NCBI GenBank assembly: GCA_041746735.1
Contig: JBGTGP010000018.1
Location: 62,001-126,000 of the forward strand
From: Opimibacter sp041746735
GTDB lineage: Bacteria; Bacteroidota; Bacteroidia; Chitinophagales; Saprospiraceae
Reading direction: 5' to 3'
DNA length: 64,000 bases
Shown here: piece by piece, positions 37,116 through 45,568 of the stretch
Numbering within the stretch: the stretch's first letter is position 1
Layout: the number at the start of each line of letters is the position of its first letter
Notes under the pieces: generated by a model
The model's input: only the letters and a program-made list of their open reading frames with translations
Told to the model about the DNA's origin: nothing
Database searches by the model: none
Position numbers and translations under genes: made by a program

Positions 37116-39605
37116 CTATTCTTCCTCACTAGGGTCTGATTCGGGCACCGCAGCATCCTCAACATTTCTGACAATCCCCACATCGGCTATCCGGTCATCG
37201 TCGATCAGGTTGATCAGCCGGACGCCTTGCGTCTTACGGCCCATGATCCGAATCTCGGACACGGGTGTGCGGATGGCCATACCCGACTCATTGATGATCA
37301 TCAGGTCATTGGTCTCTTCTACCGCCTTGATCGCGATCAGATCTCCTGTCTTGTCGGTGATCTTCAACGTCCCTACTCCTTTGGCACCACGTTTGGTTTT
37401 TCTGTATTCTTCCAATAAAGAGCGTTTACCATACCCATTTTCGGAAATCACAAGGATCGTTGCATTCGGGTCATTTTCTCTGACGGTGAGCATTCCCACC
37501 ACTTCATCCTCCGCACCCTGCAACGTCATACCCCGTACACCAGCAGCTGTACGACCCATATTGCGGACATCATTTTCATGAAACCGAACCGCATATCCCC
37601 TTTTGTTGGCCATGATCACCTCACTATTACCATCGGTCAGACGTGCATCGATGAGCATATCCCCTTCATTGATCGACAATGCCCGGATCTTGCTGATTCT
37701 CGATTTGGCATATTCCTCTACCAGGGTTTTCTTGACTGTGCCTTTGCGGGTGCAGAATAAGATAGAGTGATTTTGTGTAAACGTTTTGTCATCAATATCC
37801 TTGATGATGATGTACGCTTTGATCTTGTCTTCTTTTGGCAGTTCGATCAGGTTCTGGATCACACGACCCTGCGAAGTCTTGGTGGCTTCCGGTATCTCAT
37901 ACACCCTGATTTTATAAAATATACCCTGCTCACTTAACAAAAAGAGATGATTGTGGGCACTGGCGATAAACATGTGTTCGATAAAGTCCTCATCGCGGGT
38001 CTTACTGCCTTTTGAGCCTCGTCCTCCCCTGCCCTGCGTTCGGAATTCTGAAATATTAGTCCGCTTGACATATCCCAGATGAGAAATGGTCACGACCATA
38101 TCCTCGTCCGGTATCATATCCTCAATACTGATCTCACCATCTGCGTAAGTGATAGAGGTTCTGCGGGCATCGCCGTATTTCTCCCGGATCTCCGTCAACT
38201 CGGTTTTAATAATTCCCCGCCGACGATCTTCGCTCGTGAGTATATCCTTCAGGTCCTCGATCGTCAGCATCAATTGATCGTACTCCTCCTTAATCTTGAT
38301 TCGCTCGAGTCCTACGAGACGTGACAACCTCATCTCCAATATAGCCTTCGCCTGTAAATCCGAAAGACCAAACCGGCCTACAAGTCCGGCATGTGCTTCA
38401 TCCACAGTCTTGGAATCACGAATAAGTTTTATGACTTCATCCAGATTGTCCAACGCAATCAGCAATCCTTCCAGAATATGCGCACGGTCTTCTGCCTTTT
38501 TAAGCTCAAATTTGGTGCGCCGTACAATAACCTCCAAACGGAAGGTTATAAACTCATCGATGAGTTGGCGCAAGTTGAGCGTCCGGGGACGGCCATGCAC
38601 CAGGGCTATGTTATTAATCCCATAGGAGGATTGCAACGATGTAAACTTATAGAGCTGACTCAGCACGACATTGGCAATGGCATCGCGCTTGAGTTCGACC
38701 ACGATCCGGATCCCTTCCCGGCTTGACTCATCCTGCACATAGGAAATACCCTTGACTCTCTCGGTCGTCTTGAGCTCATCAATGGCCTTAACGAGGTTGG
38801 CTTTGTTGACCTGATAGGGAATCTCCTTGATGATGATGACATCATTGCCATGCTGACCTTCCTGGATCTCAGCCACACCGCGCAGCACGACACGTCCGCG
38901 ACCGGTTTCATACCCTTCCCGGATGCCATCTACACCATAGATGATACCTCCGGTGGGGAAATCCGGTGCCTTAATATGTTGCATTAATTCATCCAGGCTA
39001 ATGTCCGGATTGTCAATAGTGGCTTTGATTCCATCAACGACTTCGGAAAGATTGTGCGGCAGCATATTGGTCGCCATACCTACGGCGATACCACTGGAGC
39101 CATTGATGAGCAGCGTCGGAATCTTCGCAGGCAACACAGACGGCTCTTCGAGCGAGTCGTCAAAGTTGAGCTGAAAATTAACGGTATCTTTTTCTATGTC
39201 ATCCAGCAGTTCGTCCGCGATCCGCTGCAACTTTGCTTCGGTATATCGCATAGCCGCCGGACTATCACCGTCCATACTCCCAAAGTTACCCTGAGGATTG
39301 ACTAATGGATAGCGCAACGACCAGTCCTGGGCCATCCGGACCATGGAGTCATACACAGCAGTATCACCGTGAGGGTGATACTTACCCAAAACCTCTCCTA
39401 CGATCCTGGCAGATTTCTTGAATGTTTTGTTGTAACCGAGTCCCAATTCATGCATTCCGTACAATACGCGCCGGTGTACCGGCTTGAGTCCGTCACGAAC
39501 GTCCGGCAGGGCTCTCGAGATAATGACCGACATCGAATAATCGATATAGGCGGTCTTCAACTCGTCTTCGATATTTATGGGTATAACTCTAAGATTATCA
39601 GACAT
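37116..39605 (-). CDS. gyrA: DNA gyrase subunit A
   Basis: 829-residue type II topoisomerase subunit. Catalytic tyrosine Y121 in AAMRYTEAKL. Quinolone pocket reads GDTAVYDSMVRMAQ, so the position equal to E. coli Ser83 is Thr82 and the Asp87 equivalent is Asp86. C-terminal beta-pinwheel carries the GyrA box as QGRGGRG, supporting gyrase rather than topoisomerase IV. An acidic tail (ESDPSEEE) closes the protein. Monocistronic by appearance; gyrB is not in the window. Confidence 0.96.
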   Translation of the reverse strand: MSDNLRVIPINIEDELKTAYIDYSMSVIISRALPDVRDGLKPVHRRVLYGMHELGLGYNKTFKKSARIVGEVLGKYHPHGDTAVYDSMVRMAQDWSLRYPLVNPQGNFGSMDGDSPAAMRYTEAKLQRIADELLDDIEKDTVNFQLNFDDSLEEPSVLPAKIPTLLINGSSGIAVGMATNMLPHNLSEVVDGIKATIDNPDISLDELMQHIKAPDFPTGGIIYGVDGIREGYETGRGRVVLRGVAEIQEGQHGNDVIIIKEIPYQVNKANLVKAIDELKTTERVKGISYVQDESSREGIRIVVELKRDAIANVVLSQLYKFTSLQSSYGINNIALVHGRPRTLNLRQLIDEFITFRLEVIVRRTKFELKKAEDRAHILEGLLIALDNLDEVIKLIRDSKTVDEAHAGLVGRFGLSDLQAKAILEMRLSRLVGLERIKIKEEYDQLMLTIEDLKDILTSEDRRRGIIKTELTEIREKYGDARRTSITYADGEISIEDMIPDEDMVVTISHLGYVKRTNISEFRTQGRGGRGSKGSKTRDEDFIEHMFIASAHNHLFLLSEQGIFYKIRVYEIPEATKTSQGRVIQNLIELPKEDKIKAYIIIKDIDDKTFTQNHSILFCTRKGTVKKTLVEEYAKSRISKIRALSINEGDMLIDARLTDGNSEVIMANKRGYAVRFHENDVRNMGRTAAGVRGMTLQGAEDEVVGMLTVRENDPNATILVISENGYGKRSLLEEYRKTKRGAKGVGTLKITDKTGDLIAIKAVEETNDLMIINESGMAIRTPVSEIRIMGRKTQGVRLINLIDDDRIADVGIVRNVEDAAVPESDPSEEE

Positions 39606-39639
39606 ATATAATTAAGAAATGTGTTCAAACTGAATGGTA

Positions 39640-39647
39640 CAAAGATA
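39640..39647 (-). promoter_or_regulatory. Putative -7 box of gyrA promoter
   Basis: TATCTTTG on the minus strand matches the Bacteroidota -7 consensus TAnnTTTG, about 35 bases before the gyrA start codon. No TTG-type -33 box stands at the expected distance, so the call is weak. Confidence 0.3.
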
Positions 39648-39860
39648 CGTATTTATCGGTTGTATTCAGAGTCATTTCACAACTGATTAACTGGTTTTCT
39701 GGTCGAGGGATGATGTGTGAGGGTAAATTTAAATTAGATTAATTTTAAATGCCTATCATATTGTTTCACAGCGAGATATACATATTACTTCCTGGATTTG
39801 CGTTATATCTGCCACTGCAGCTGGTCGCACGACCTGAATAAATGGCTATTTTTGCCGGCA

Positions 39861-40595
39861 ATGCCGCAGGTAAAGCCATATAAGTCAGACGATAAGGACA
39901 AAAAACAGGAGGTCGAGATCATGTTTGACCGGATATCAGGCAAATATGATTTACTCAACAAAGTTTTATCGCTCGGCATTGACCGCAAGTGGCGCAAAAA
40001 AGCTCTTTCCCTTCTGTTACCTTACAAGCCACAAAACATCCTCGATGTCGCTACCGGTACGGGTGACTTGGTCTTTCTCGCAGACAAGATCCTGCGACCA
40101 CAAGCGATCACCGGTATTGATCTGTCCTCCGGGATGTTGGAGGTCGCCCGCAAACGCCAATCTGCTGCAGGACCATCTCATGCCACGATTACCTTTATCA
40201 AGGGAGATGCTGAATACCTTCCTTTTGACGAGAATACTTTTCAGGCGGCTACTGTTGCCTTTGGCGTGCGCAACTTCGGTGACCTGCCTCAAGGCCTCAA
40301 TGAAATTCAACGTGTCCTCCAGCCCGGAGCCCCGTTGATCGTCCTTGAGTTTACCAAACCCCGGATTTTTCCGTTCCGGCAGTTCTATAATATATATTTC
40401 CGGTACATCCTTCCGTTAATAGGATCATGGACCTCGGGCGATGGAAAAGCATATCGGTACCTGTACGAATCCGTACAGGCCTTTCCGGATTACGATGCCT
40501 TCCTCCGGGAACTTACCCATGCCGGCTTTGAACGTCCATCCTGCAAACCACTATCCCTAGGCATATGCGCCATCTACATAGCTTACAAACGCTGA
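39861..40595 (+). CDS. menG: Demethylmenaquinone methyltransferase (UbiE/MenG family)
   Basis: SAM-dependent C-methylation, last step of menaquinone synthesis. 244 residues. Family motifs: MFDRISGKYDLLNKVLSLGI near the N-terminus, SAM motif LDVATGTGDLVF, GIDLSSGMLEVAR, AFGVRNFGD and LEFTKPRIFPFRQFYNIYFR. ATG at 39861 is chosen because it gives the usual N-terminus; a longer frame starts with unrelated sequence. It overlaps porT by 31 bases, an arrangement also found in other Bacteroidota as I recall. Confidence 0.93.
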   Translation: MPQVKPYKSDDKDKKQEVEIMFDRISGKYDLLNKVLSLGIDRKWRKKALSLLLPYKPQNILDVATGTGDLVFLADKILRPQAITGIDLSSGMLEVARKRQSAAGPSHATITFIKGDAEYLPFDENTFQAATVAFGVRNFGDLPQGLNEIQRVLQPGAPLIVLEFTKPRIFPFRQFYNIYFRYILPLIGSWTSGDGKAYRYLYESVQAFPDYDAFLRELTHAGFERPSCKPLSLGICAIYIAYKR

Positions 40596-41281
40596 TCCTT
40601 GTTCTGGTTCTGCTCCCCCTGGTCGCTACGGCACAACCCAGTAAAGGCAACCACAACTTCAGGGAATTTAACAGCAAGGCCTATTACTTCGGTCTGACCT
40701 TTGGTTTCAACAGCTCCAATTTTCAGGTGGCGCACTCCCGCAGTTTTATCCTTAATGACAGTTTCAATATCACCGAAGGCCTCGGTGGTCCGGGACTTAA
40801 TGTATCGATGGTCAGCAATATGAAGCTGGGGGAATATTTCGATTTCCGTTTTCTTCCCGGTTTTTCATTTGTTGGACGCAAATTATATTATCTCAATGCC
40901 ACCGATCAAATCGAGCAGGTTCGGGATATTGAGAGCGTGCTGGTTCAGGCGCCCTTTCAGGTCAGGTTCAAATCTGACCCGTTTCATGATATGCGCGTCT
41001 TTGTCCTTGCCGGTGCCAAGTATACCTATGATGTAGCATCCAATGCCCGGATCAGGCGCGAACAGGCCAATCGCATCATTCGCATCTCCCCGCACGATTT
41101 TGCACTTGAAGTAGGTGCCGGATGTCAGTTTTTCTTTCCTTTTTTCATCTTTTCTCCGGAAATCAAATATTCACAGGGTATCGGCAATATCCTGATTTAT
41201 AACAACAAGCTTTCTCAATCTACCGTCCTGGAAAAAGTATTATCCCGCACCTTTACGATCAGTGTGCATTTTGAAGGTTGA
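40565..41281 (+). CDS. porT: PorT-like protein of the type IX secretion system
   Basis: 238 residues with signal peptide (LILVLVLLPLVATAQ) and a barrel-type body: KAYYFGLTFGFNSSNFQV, FRFLPGFSFVGRKLYY, VQAPFQVRFKSDP, RVFVLAGAKYTYDVASNARI, FSPEIKYSQG. This pattern and the position next to menG match PorT/SprT, an outer-membrane component needed for T9SS function in Porphyromonas and Flavobacterium. Several predicted T9SS cargoes lie in this window. Translation is probably coupled to menG through the 31-base overlap. Confidence 0.87.
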   Translation: MRHLHSLQTLILVLVLLPLVATAQPSKGNHNFREFNSKAYYFGLTFGFNSSNFQVAHSRSFILNDSFNITEGLGGPGLNVSMVSNMKLGEYFDFRFLPGFSFVGRKLYYLNATDQIEQVRDIESVLVQAPFQVRFKSDPFHDMRVFVLAGAKYTYDVASNARIRREQANRIIRISPHDFALEVGAGCQFFFPFFIFSPEIKYSQGIGNILIYNNKLSQSTVLEKVLSRTFTISVHFEG

Positions 41282-41840
41282 TATAGGATTGTAACTCGCT
41301 GAAAAACGCCAGAAACAACAAATCGATTTTATCCTGATATAGGTCATAGGGCAGCATCGCCTCAGGAATGCGGTTAGCAAATGATGCCCGCTGGCTTAGC
41401 ATGACCAGCGTCCGTCCCATACGTTCACGCCCTGCGCATGATTCGAGCCAACGATGACCTAGCATTCGGGAGATGCGGGAATGAAGTCGCTCCGGCACAT
41501 TCGTCAGATACCGCTCTACCCTGCTATATTGCCGTAGGCAAAAAGCGTTCAATGGTTCATGATGAAATTGCGACCAGTACGACGACAGTACATGATCCAT
41601 CAGGACGTCTGTGACGACCGGTGTATACTTTCCCTGATACGGTCGAAGGAGATGCATGATCTCTGCCACAGCGGCATGCTGATCTGTAAAGGCATCAATT
41701 CGTTTGTGAAGTTCGACACCTGCCAGGATTTCTGTGTCCAAGCCCGGATAATCACGGGGCTTGATCAGATCGCCCCAAAGATTGCCCATCAGGATGAGCG
41801 GGTCATTCGGTGATAGCAATGCATGAGCGAGGTAATTCAT
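41259..41840 (-). CDS. Acyl carrier protein phosphodiesterase (AcpH/DUF479 family)
   Basis: 193 residues. Starts MNYLAHALLSPNDPLILMGN and contains the metal-ligand Asp/His positions of the HD-like family (GNLWGDLIK, ELHKRIDAFTDQH, DVLMDHVLSSYW). Removes the 4'-phosphopantetheine group from holo-ACP in E. coli AcpH. Overlaps porT tail-to-tail by 23 bases; the two genes converge. Confidence 0.87.
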   Translation of the reverse strand: MNYLAHALLSPNDPLILMGNLWGDLIKPRDYPGLDTEILAGVELHKRIDAFTDQHAAVAEIMHLLRPYQGKYTPVVTDVLMDHVLSSYWSQFHHEPLNAFCLRQYSRVERYLTNVPERLHSRISRMLGHRWLESCAGRERMGRTLVMLSQRASFANRIPEAMLPYDLYQDKIDLLFLAFFSELQSYINLQNAH

Positions 41841-41917
41841 AGGCAGATCAATACGCGAGTCGGAGAATACTATCTTTGCGCCCTCAAAATCATCCGTTAC
41901 TCACGAATACACTTTGT

Positions 41918-43015
41918 ATGGGATTGAAATGTGGAATTGTTGGATTACCAAACGTCGGTAAATCTACTTTGTTTAATGCACTGACATCCGCCGGTGCACT
42001 GGCTGCTAACTACCCCTTTGCCACCAAAGAACCGAATATCGGGGTCGTTACTGTCCCGGATCCACGGCTGGATGCCCTGGCACTGCTTGTCAATCCCCAG
42101 CGAACCGTTCCGACGACAGTCGACATCCTCGATATCGCCGGGCTCATTAAAGGTGCCTCTCAGGGAGAAGGGCTTGGCAACCAGTTTCTCGCTAACATTC
42201 GGGAGGTAGATGCTATCCTGCATGTGGTGCGATGTTTTGATGATGACAATGTCGTGCATGTCGATGGCAGTGTCCATCCGGTGCGGGATAAAGAGATCAT
42301 CGATATCGAACTTGGTCTTAAGGATCTGGAATCCGTAGAAAAGCGAATCGACCGCGCCTCCAAAGCAGCCAAAGGCGGCAAAAGAGAAGACGTCGATCTG
42401 GTCACATGGCTTGGCCAACTCAAAGCCCATTTACTTGCCGGAAAGGCCGCACGTACAATTGAAGTACCGGACCACTATGCCGATGTCATGCGGGAGATGA
42501 TGCTCCTCACCGCCAAACCGGTCCTCTATATCTGCAATGTCGATGAAGCCTCCTCTGTCGAAGGCAACCAATATTCCGCCCAACTTCAGGAAGCAGTAGC
42601 TCACGAAGGTGCGGGACTGATCTGTATTTCCGCCGCGATCGAGGCGGATATCGCTGCCCTGGATACGATGGAGGAACGAATGGAATTTGTACGGGATATG
42701 GGGCTCGAGGAACCGGGTGTCAACCGGGTGATCCGCGCGGCCTATGACCTGCTGCAACTCATTACCTACTTCACGGCCGGAGAAAAGGAAGTTCGGGCCT
42801 GGACGGTCCGCAGGGGGAGCAAGGCACCACAAGCGGCTGGTGTGATCCATACCGATTTTGAGAAAGGTTTTATCCGGGCCGAAGTGATCGGGTATGATGA
42901 TTTTATCCGCTATGGCTCTGAGGCGGCTGTGAAGGAAGCCGGTAAAATGGGCGTAGAAGGCAAAGAATATGTCGTGCAGGATGGTGATGTCATGCATTTT
43001 CGTTTTAATGTCTGA
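41918..43015 (+). CDS. ychF: Ribosome-binding Obg-family ATPase YchF
   Basis: 365 residues. P-loop GLPNVGKSTLFNALT, switch NYPFATKEPNIGVV, DIAGLIKGASQGEGLGNQFL, and the ATP-specifying NVDE in place of NKxD (YICNVDEASS). C-terminal TGS-like domain ends EYVVQDGDVMHFRFNV. YchF binds ATP, associates with ribosomes and is linked to stress response. ATG at 41918 (MGLKCGIVGLPN) fits the family. Its stop codon lies within the first unit of the repeat tract that begins here. Confidence 0.96.
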   Translation: MGLKCGIVGLPNVGKSTLFNALTSAGALAANYPFATKEPNIGVVTVPDPRLDALALLVNPQRTVPTTVDILDIAGLIKGASQGEGLGNQFLANIREVDAILHVVRCFDDDNVVHVDGSVHPVRDKEIIDIELGLKDLESVEKRIDRASKAAKGGKREDVDLVTWLGQLKAHLLAGKAARTIEVPDHYADVMREMMLLTAKPVLYICNVDEASSVEGNQYSAQLQEAVAHEGAGLICISAAIEADIAALDTMEERMEFVRDMGLEEPGVNRVIRAAYDLLQLITYFTAGEKEVRAWTVRRGSKAPQAAGVIHTDFEKGFIRAEVIGYDDFIRYGSEAAVKEAGKMGVEGKEYVVQDGDVMHFRFNV

Positions 43016-43088
43016 GGGGTTGAGGGGTTGAGAAGTTGAGAGGTGTAGAAGTTGAGAGGTTGAGAGGTTGAGAAGTTTAGGAGTTTAG
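43013..43088. repeat. G-rich microsatellite (GAGGTTGA-type units)
   Basis: About nine degenerate copies of a 7-9 base unit (GAGGGGTTGA, GAGAAGTTGA, GAGAGGTTGA). It begins at the ychF stop codon. Related in composition and unit length to the tract at 16855. Confidence 0.85.
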
Positions 43089-43149
43089 TGTGAAGGGGAG
43101 AGGTTAGCTGTCGTATAGCATGACAATTGATTAAATAGCATGATTTGCT

Positions 43150-43173
43150 GTTGTTGGAGTTTGCTCCAACAAC
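43150..43173. repeat. REP-like palindrome (single copy)
   Basis: Perfect 10-base arms GTTGTTGGAG and CTCCAACAAC around TTTG. Core GGAG-NNNN-CTCC matches the palindromes at 48046-48142. Could act as a terminator-like or REP-type element. Confidence 0.75.
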
Positions 43174-43221
43174 CGGGTAGTGAACGCCGGGTCGTCCTCA
43201 ACGCAACCTGACCCGCACCAA

Positions 43222-43278
43222 CGGGCAATTAAAAAAATCACTTCGGGGAGCATTGACGTTGTCGCGCTTAATTGTCCG
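43222..43278. repeat. Inverted repeat with 35-base spacer
   Basis: CGGGCAATTAA (43222-43232) and TTAATTGTCCG (43268-43278) are complementary except for one position, which is a G-T pair. The rest of 43174-43469 is non-coding; no real gene was found in it. Confidence 0.55.
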
Positions 43279-43332
43279 AACCCTGGGGATGTCTTGTTTC
43301 GGAGGAGGTGAGTAGTGAATGGTGAATATATT

Positions 43333-43428
43333 GGAATCCCCGCTGTGCTTCGATCTGGAACCTGTGCCATCACGCATCCTCTAGACTGGCTTTCCGCCTA
43401 GCGGTCGGAATCTCCGCTGCGCTACGAT
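43333..43428 (+). repeat. Pair of similar 22-bp direct repeats
   Basis: Copies at 43333-43354 and 43407-43428 share 19 of 22 bases (pattern GGAATC, Y, CCGCTG, Y, GCT, W, CGAT). They flank a small CCGC-CTAG-CGG hairpin. Located in a gene-free stretch downstream of pdhB; role unknown. Confidence 0.6.
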
Positions 43429-43469
43429 TGGCATCTCATAAGTTGATCTGTCAGGATCTGAAGATCATG

Positions 43470-44450
43470 TCACTTATACATCACCTGCCGTACAGCCGCG
43501 ATGACTTTAGCCGGATTGGGGAGAAATTCTTCGACCAGTGTAGGGGCATACGGCAGTGAGACATCTGCGCTATTGACCCGCACCACAGGAGCATCCAGAT
43601 AATCGAAGGCATATTTTTGTACTACATACGCAACCTCGGCAGAGATACCGGCGAATGGCCATGATTCGTCAACAACCACGAGCCTGTTGGTCTTTTGGAC
43701 AGACCTGACGATCGTCTCATGATCTAAGGGGCGTATCGTGCGCAGGTCGATGACTTCGGCAGAAATGCCATCCTTAGATAATTCTTCAGCGGCTTTACGG
43801 ACCACATCCATCATTTTGTTGAAGGATACGATCGTGACATCAGTGCCTTCGCGCCGGATGGCGGCCTGGCCTATTGGGATGAGGTATTCTTCTTCGGGGA
43901 CTTCCCCTTTATATCCATAATAGCTTTCGCTTTCCATAAAGCAGACGGGATCAGGATCCCGAATAGCAGACTTGATAAGGCCCTTTGCATCCGCGGGCTC
44001 GACACAACTGATCACCTTGAGCCCGGGGCAATTGGCGAGCCATGACTCGAACATCTGGCTATGTTGCTGAGCGAGTTGGCCGGCGGAGCCACTGGGACCT
44101 CTGAAGACGATGGGGCATGAAAAGTTGCCGGCCGATTGGGAGAGTGTCTTGGCGGCATTATTGACGATCTGGTCAAAGGCCAGTACGGCAAAGTTCCACG
44201 TCATAAACTCTACGATCGGTCTAAGACCGTTCATGGCGGCACCGACTCCGATACCGGCAAATCCCAACTCGGCGATGGGGGTATCGATGACACGCCGGGG
44301 GCCGAACTCCTCAAGCATGCCTTTGCTGACTTTATACGCACCATTATACTCGGCGACTTCCTCGCCTATGAGGAAGACGGTGTCATCCCGCCGCATCTCT
44401 TCGATCATCCCTTCCCGGATTGCATCCCGCAATGCTAATTCTCTGGCCAT
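43470..44450 (-). CDS. pdhB: Pyruvate dehydrogenase E1 component, beta subunit
   Basis: 326 residues, the transketolase-like beta chain of a 2-oxo acid dehydrogenase E1. Sequence starts MARELALRDAIREGMIEEMR and shows GEEVAEYNGAYKVSKGML, DTPIAELGFAGIGVGAAMNG, PIVFRGPSGSAGQLAQQHSQ and the C-terminal TIRPLDHETIVRSVQKT. Best match is PDH rather than branched-chain E1 because of the GAYKVSKGL context. The alpha subunit and E2 are not adjacent. Confidence 0.94.
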   Translation of the reverse strand: MARELALRDAIREGMIEEMRRDDTVFLIGEEVAEYNGAYKVSKGMLEEFGPRRVIDTPIAELGFAGIGVGAAMNGLRPIVEFMTWNFAVLAFDQIVNNAAKTLSQSAGNFSCPIVFRGPSGSAGQLAQQHSQMFESWLANCPGLKVISCVEPADAKGLIKSAIRDPDPVCFMESESYYGYKGEVPEEEYLIPIGQAAIRREGTDVTIVSFNKMMDVVRKAAEELSKDGISAEVIDLRTIRPLDHETIVRSVQKTNRLVVVDESWPFAGISAEVAYVVQKYAFDYLDAPVVRVNSADVSLPYAPTLVEEFLPNPAKVIAAVRQVMYK

Positions 44451-44479
44451 AACATATTGACTTTATTGATATCGCACAG

Positions 44480-44511
44480 CAAATGTAGCAATTCAGACGC
44501 ATCAGCTGATG
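44480..44511 (-). promoter_or_regulatory. Putative pdhB promoter -7 box with upstream dyad
   Basis: Minus-strand TACATTTG (44480-44487) matches the Bacteroidota -7 box about 30 bases before the start codon. A perfect 12-base palindrome CATCAGCTGATG (44500-44511) lies just upstream, where a -33 element or an operator would be expected. Confidence 0.35.
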
Positions 44512-44544
44512 TATGGGTGTATCATCATGATACGCAACTAAAAA

Positions 44545-44880
44545 AAGCACAAACCCACTCCGCCCAAACGTAAACGGAAAAAGTCATCCCGCAATCCGGG
44601 TGGCCAGCATCGACATAAAGCCAACAGGTTGGAAAAGGTCAATGTCGCGGATGAAGTTCTCATTCATGATGTTGAAGCATGTTCCAGTTGCGGAGAAGAC
44701 CTCCGGCAGATAGCCGGTGAGGTGATTCGAACAGCCCAGGTGTTTGATATTCCTAAAATTGAACTCACCGTGACTGAGCATCATAAGATGGCCAAATGCT
44801 GTCCGAAATGCGGCCTGCATAGTTCTTCGGAATTACCAGGTACGCTGGATTATGTGGATGCACAGTATGGGGATAATCTA
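44545..44880 (+). pseudogene. IS66-family transposase (TnpC) N-terminal remnant
   Basis: About 112 codons read as the N-terminal part of an IS66 transposase: basic stretch PPKRKRKKSSRNPGGQHRH, then the zinc-ribbon CSSCGEDLRQIAGEVIRTAQ, VFDIPKIELTVTEHHKMA and the second pair KCCPKCG, then DAQYGDNL. The catalytic DDE region is missing, there is no start codon in a good context, and the terminal inverted repeats are not seen. It is a dead fragment that ends where the next gene fragment begins. Confidence 0.85.
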
Positions 44881-45410
44881 ATTCCACCATGCAGTTTAAT
44901 TCCGCAAGAGTCATGAAAATCGATATAACCAATGGCGATATACTTTGGGAAGTGAGAGATACAGGCATAGCCCTCACCTATGGACAATCTCTCAATATCA
45001 TGGAAGGAATAACCCAGTCAGAAAGCGGCAGCATATTCGCAGTTGTGTACACCTATAAAAGTGCTAATGTCTATGAAGGCCTGCTGCTCAAAGTCACTCC
45101 CGACGGCTGCATCGACACCCTCTGCACCACCACAGCTATCGAAGACGATATCCGTCTACAAGTCGAAAAGATGGTGGTGTATCCCAATCCGGCCAGAGAT
45201 GAAGTTACATTAGAGGTGAGCCGCGAGGTACCATCATGCTCCATCATCACGATCTATACTCTACAGGGTGTAGAAATGCATCGAGGCAGGCTCGATGGGT
45301 CTAAACATCGTATCGATGTATCGGGATGGCCGGCGGGGTCATATATCGCCCGGCTGATGGTCTCTGGCAGCAACACAACGCTGGTTAAAAAAATGATAAA
45401 GCTTGAATAA
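44877..45410 (+). pseudogene. C-terminal fragment of a T9SS-exported protein
   Basis: The frame contains about 173 residues from an internal ATG at 44889. It starts inside a domain (ARVMKIDITNGDILWEV), lacks a signal peptide, and ends in a complete type A sorting domain (MVVYPNPARDEVTLEVSREV, SGWPAGSYIARLMVS, LVKKMIKLE). The 5' portion is absent and is replaced by the IS66 remnant, so the insertion probably cut the gene. Protein made from the ATG would not be exported. Confidence 0.78.
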
Positions 45411-45568
45411 CGCGCAGCATCAGGAATGGAGGGTGGCAGCGGGCAAGGATGCGTTTAGCTCGCCCCGGGGTTTGCATGCATCAGGATGCGCGAGAGGGCA
45501 ACACAGGGGATGGGGGCAGCGTGAGGAAAAGTACCTTGTCCTATACTCCTGCCTGCGATACACCGTCC

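Noticed and set aside
43131..43373. Open frame of 80 codons on the minus strand
   Set aside because: Runs through a REP-like palindrome and an inverted repeat, has no protein-like composition and no recognisable homology.
45449..45568. Extended N-terminus of FtsX
   Set aside because: Gly/Arg/Pro-rich sequence without similarity to FtsX; membrane protein sequence starts only after the ATG at 45569.
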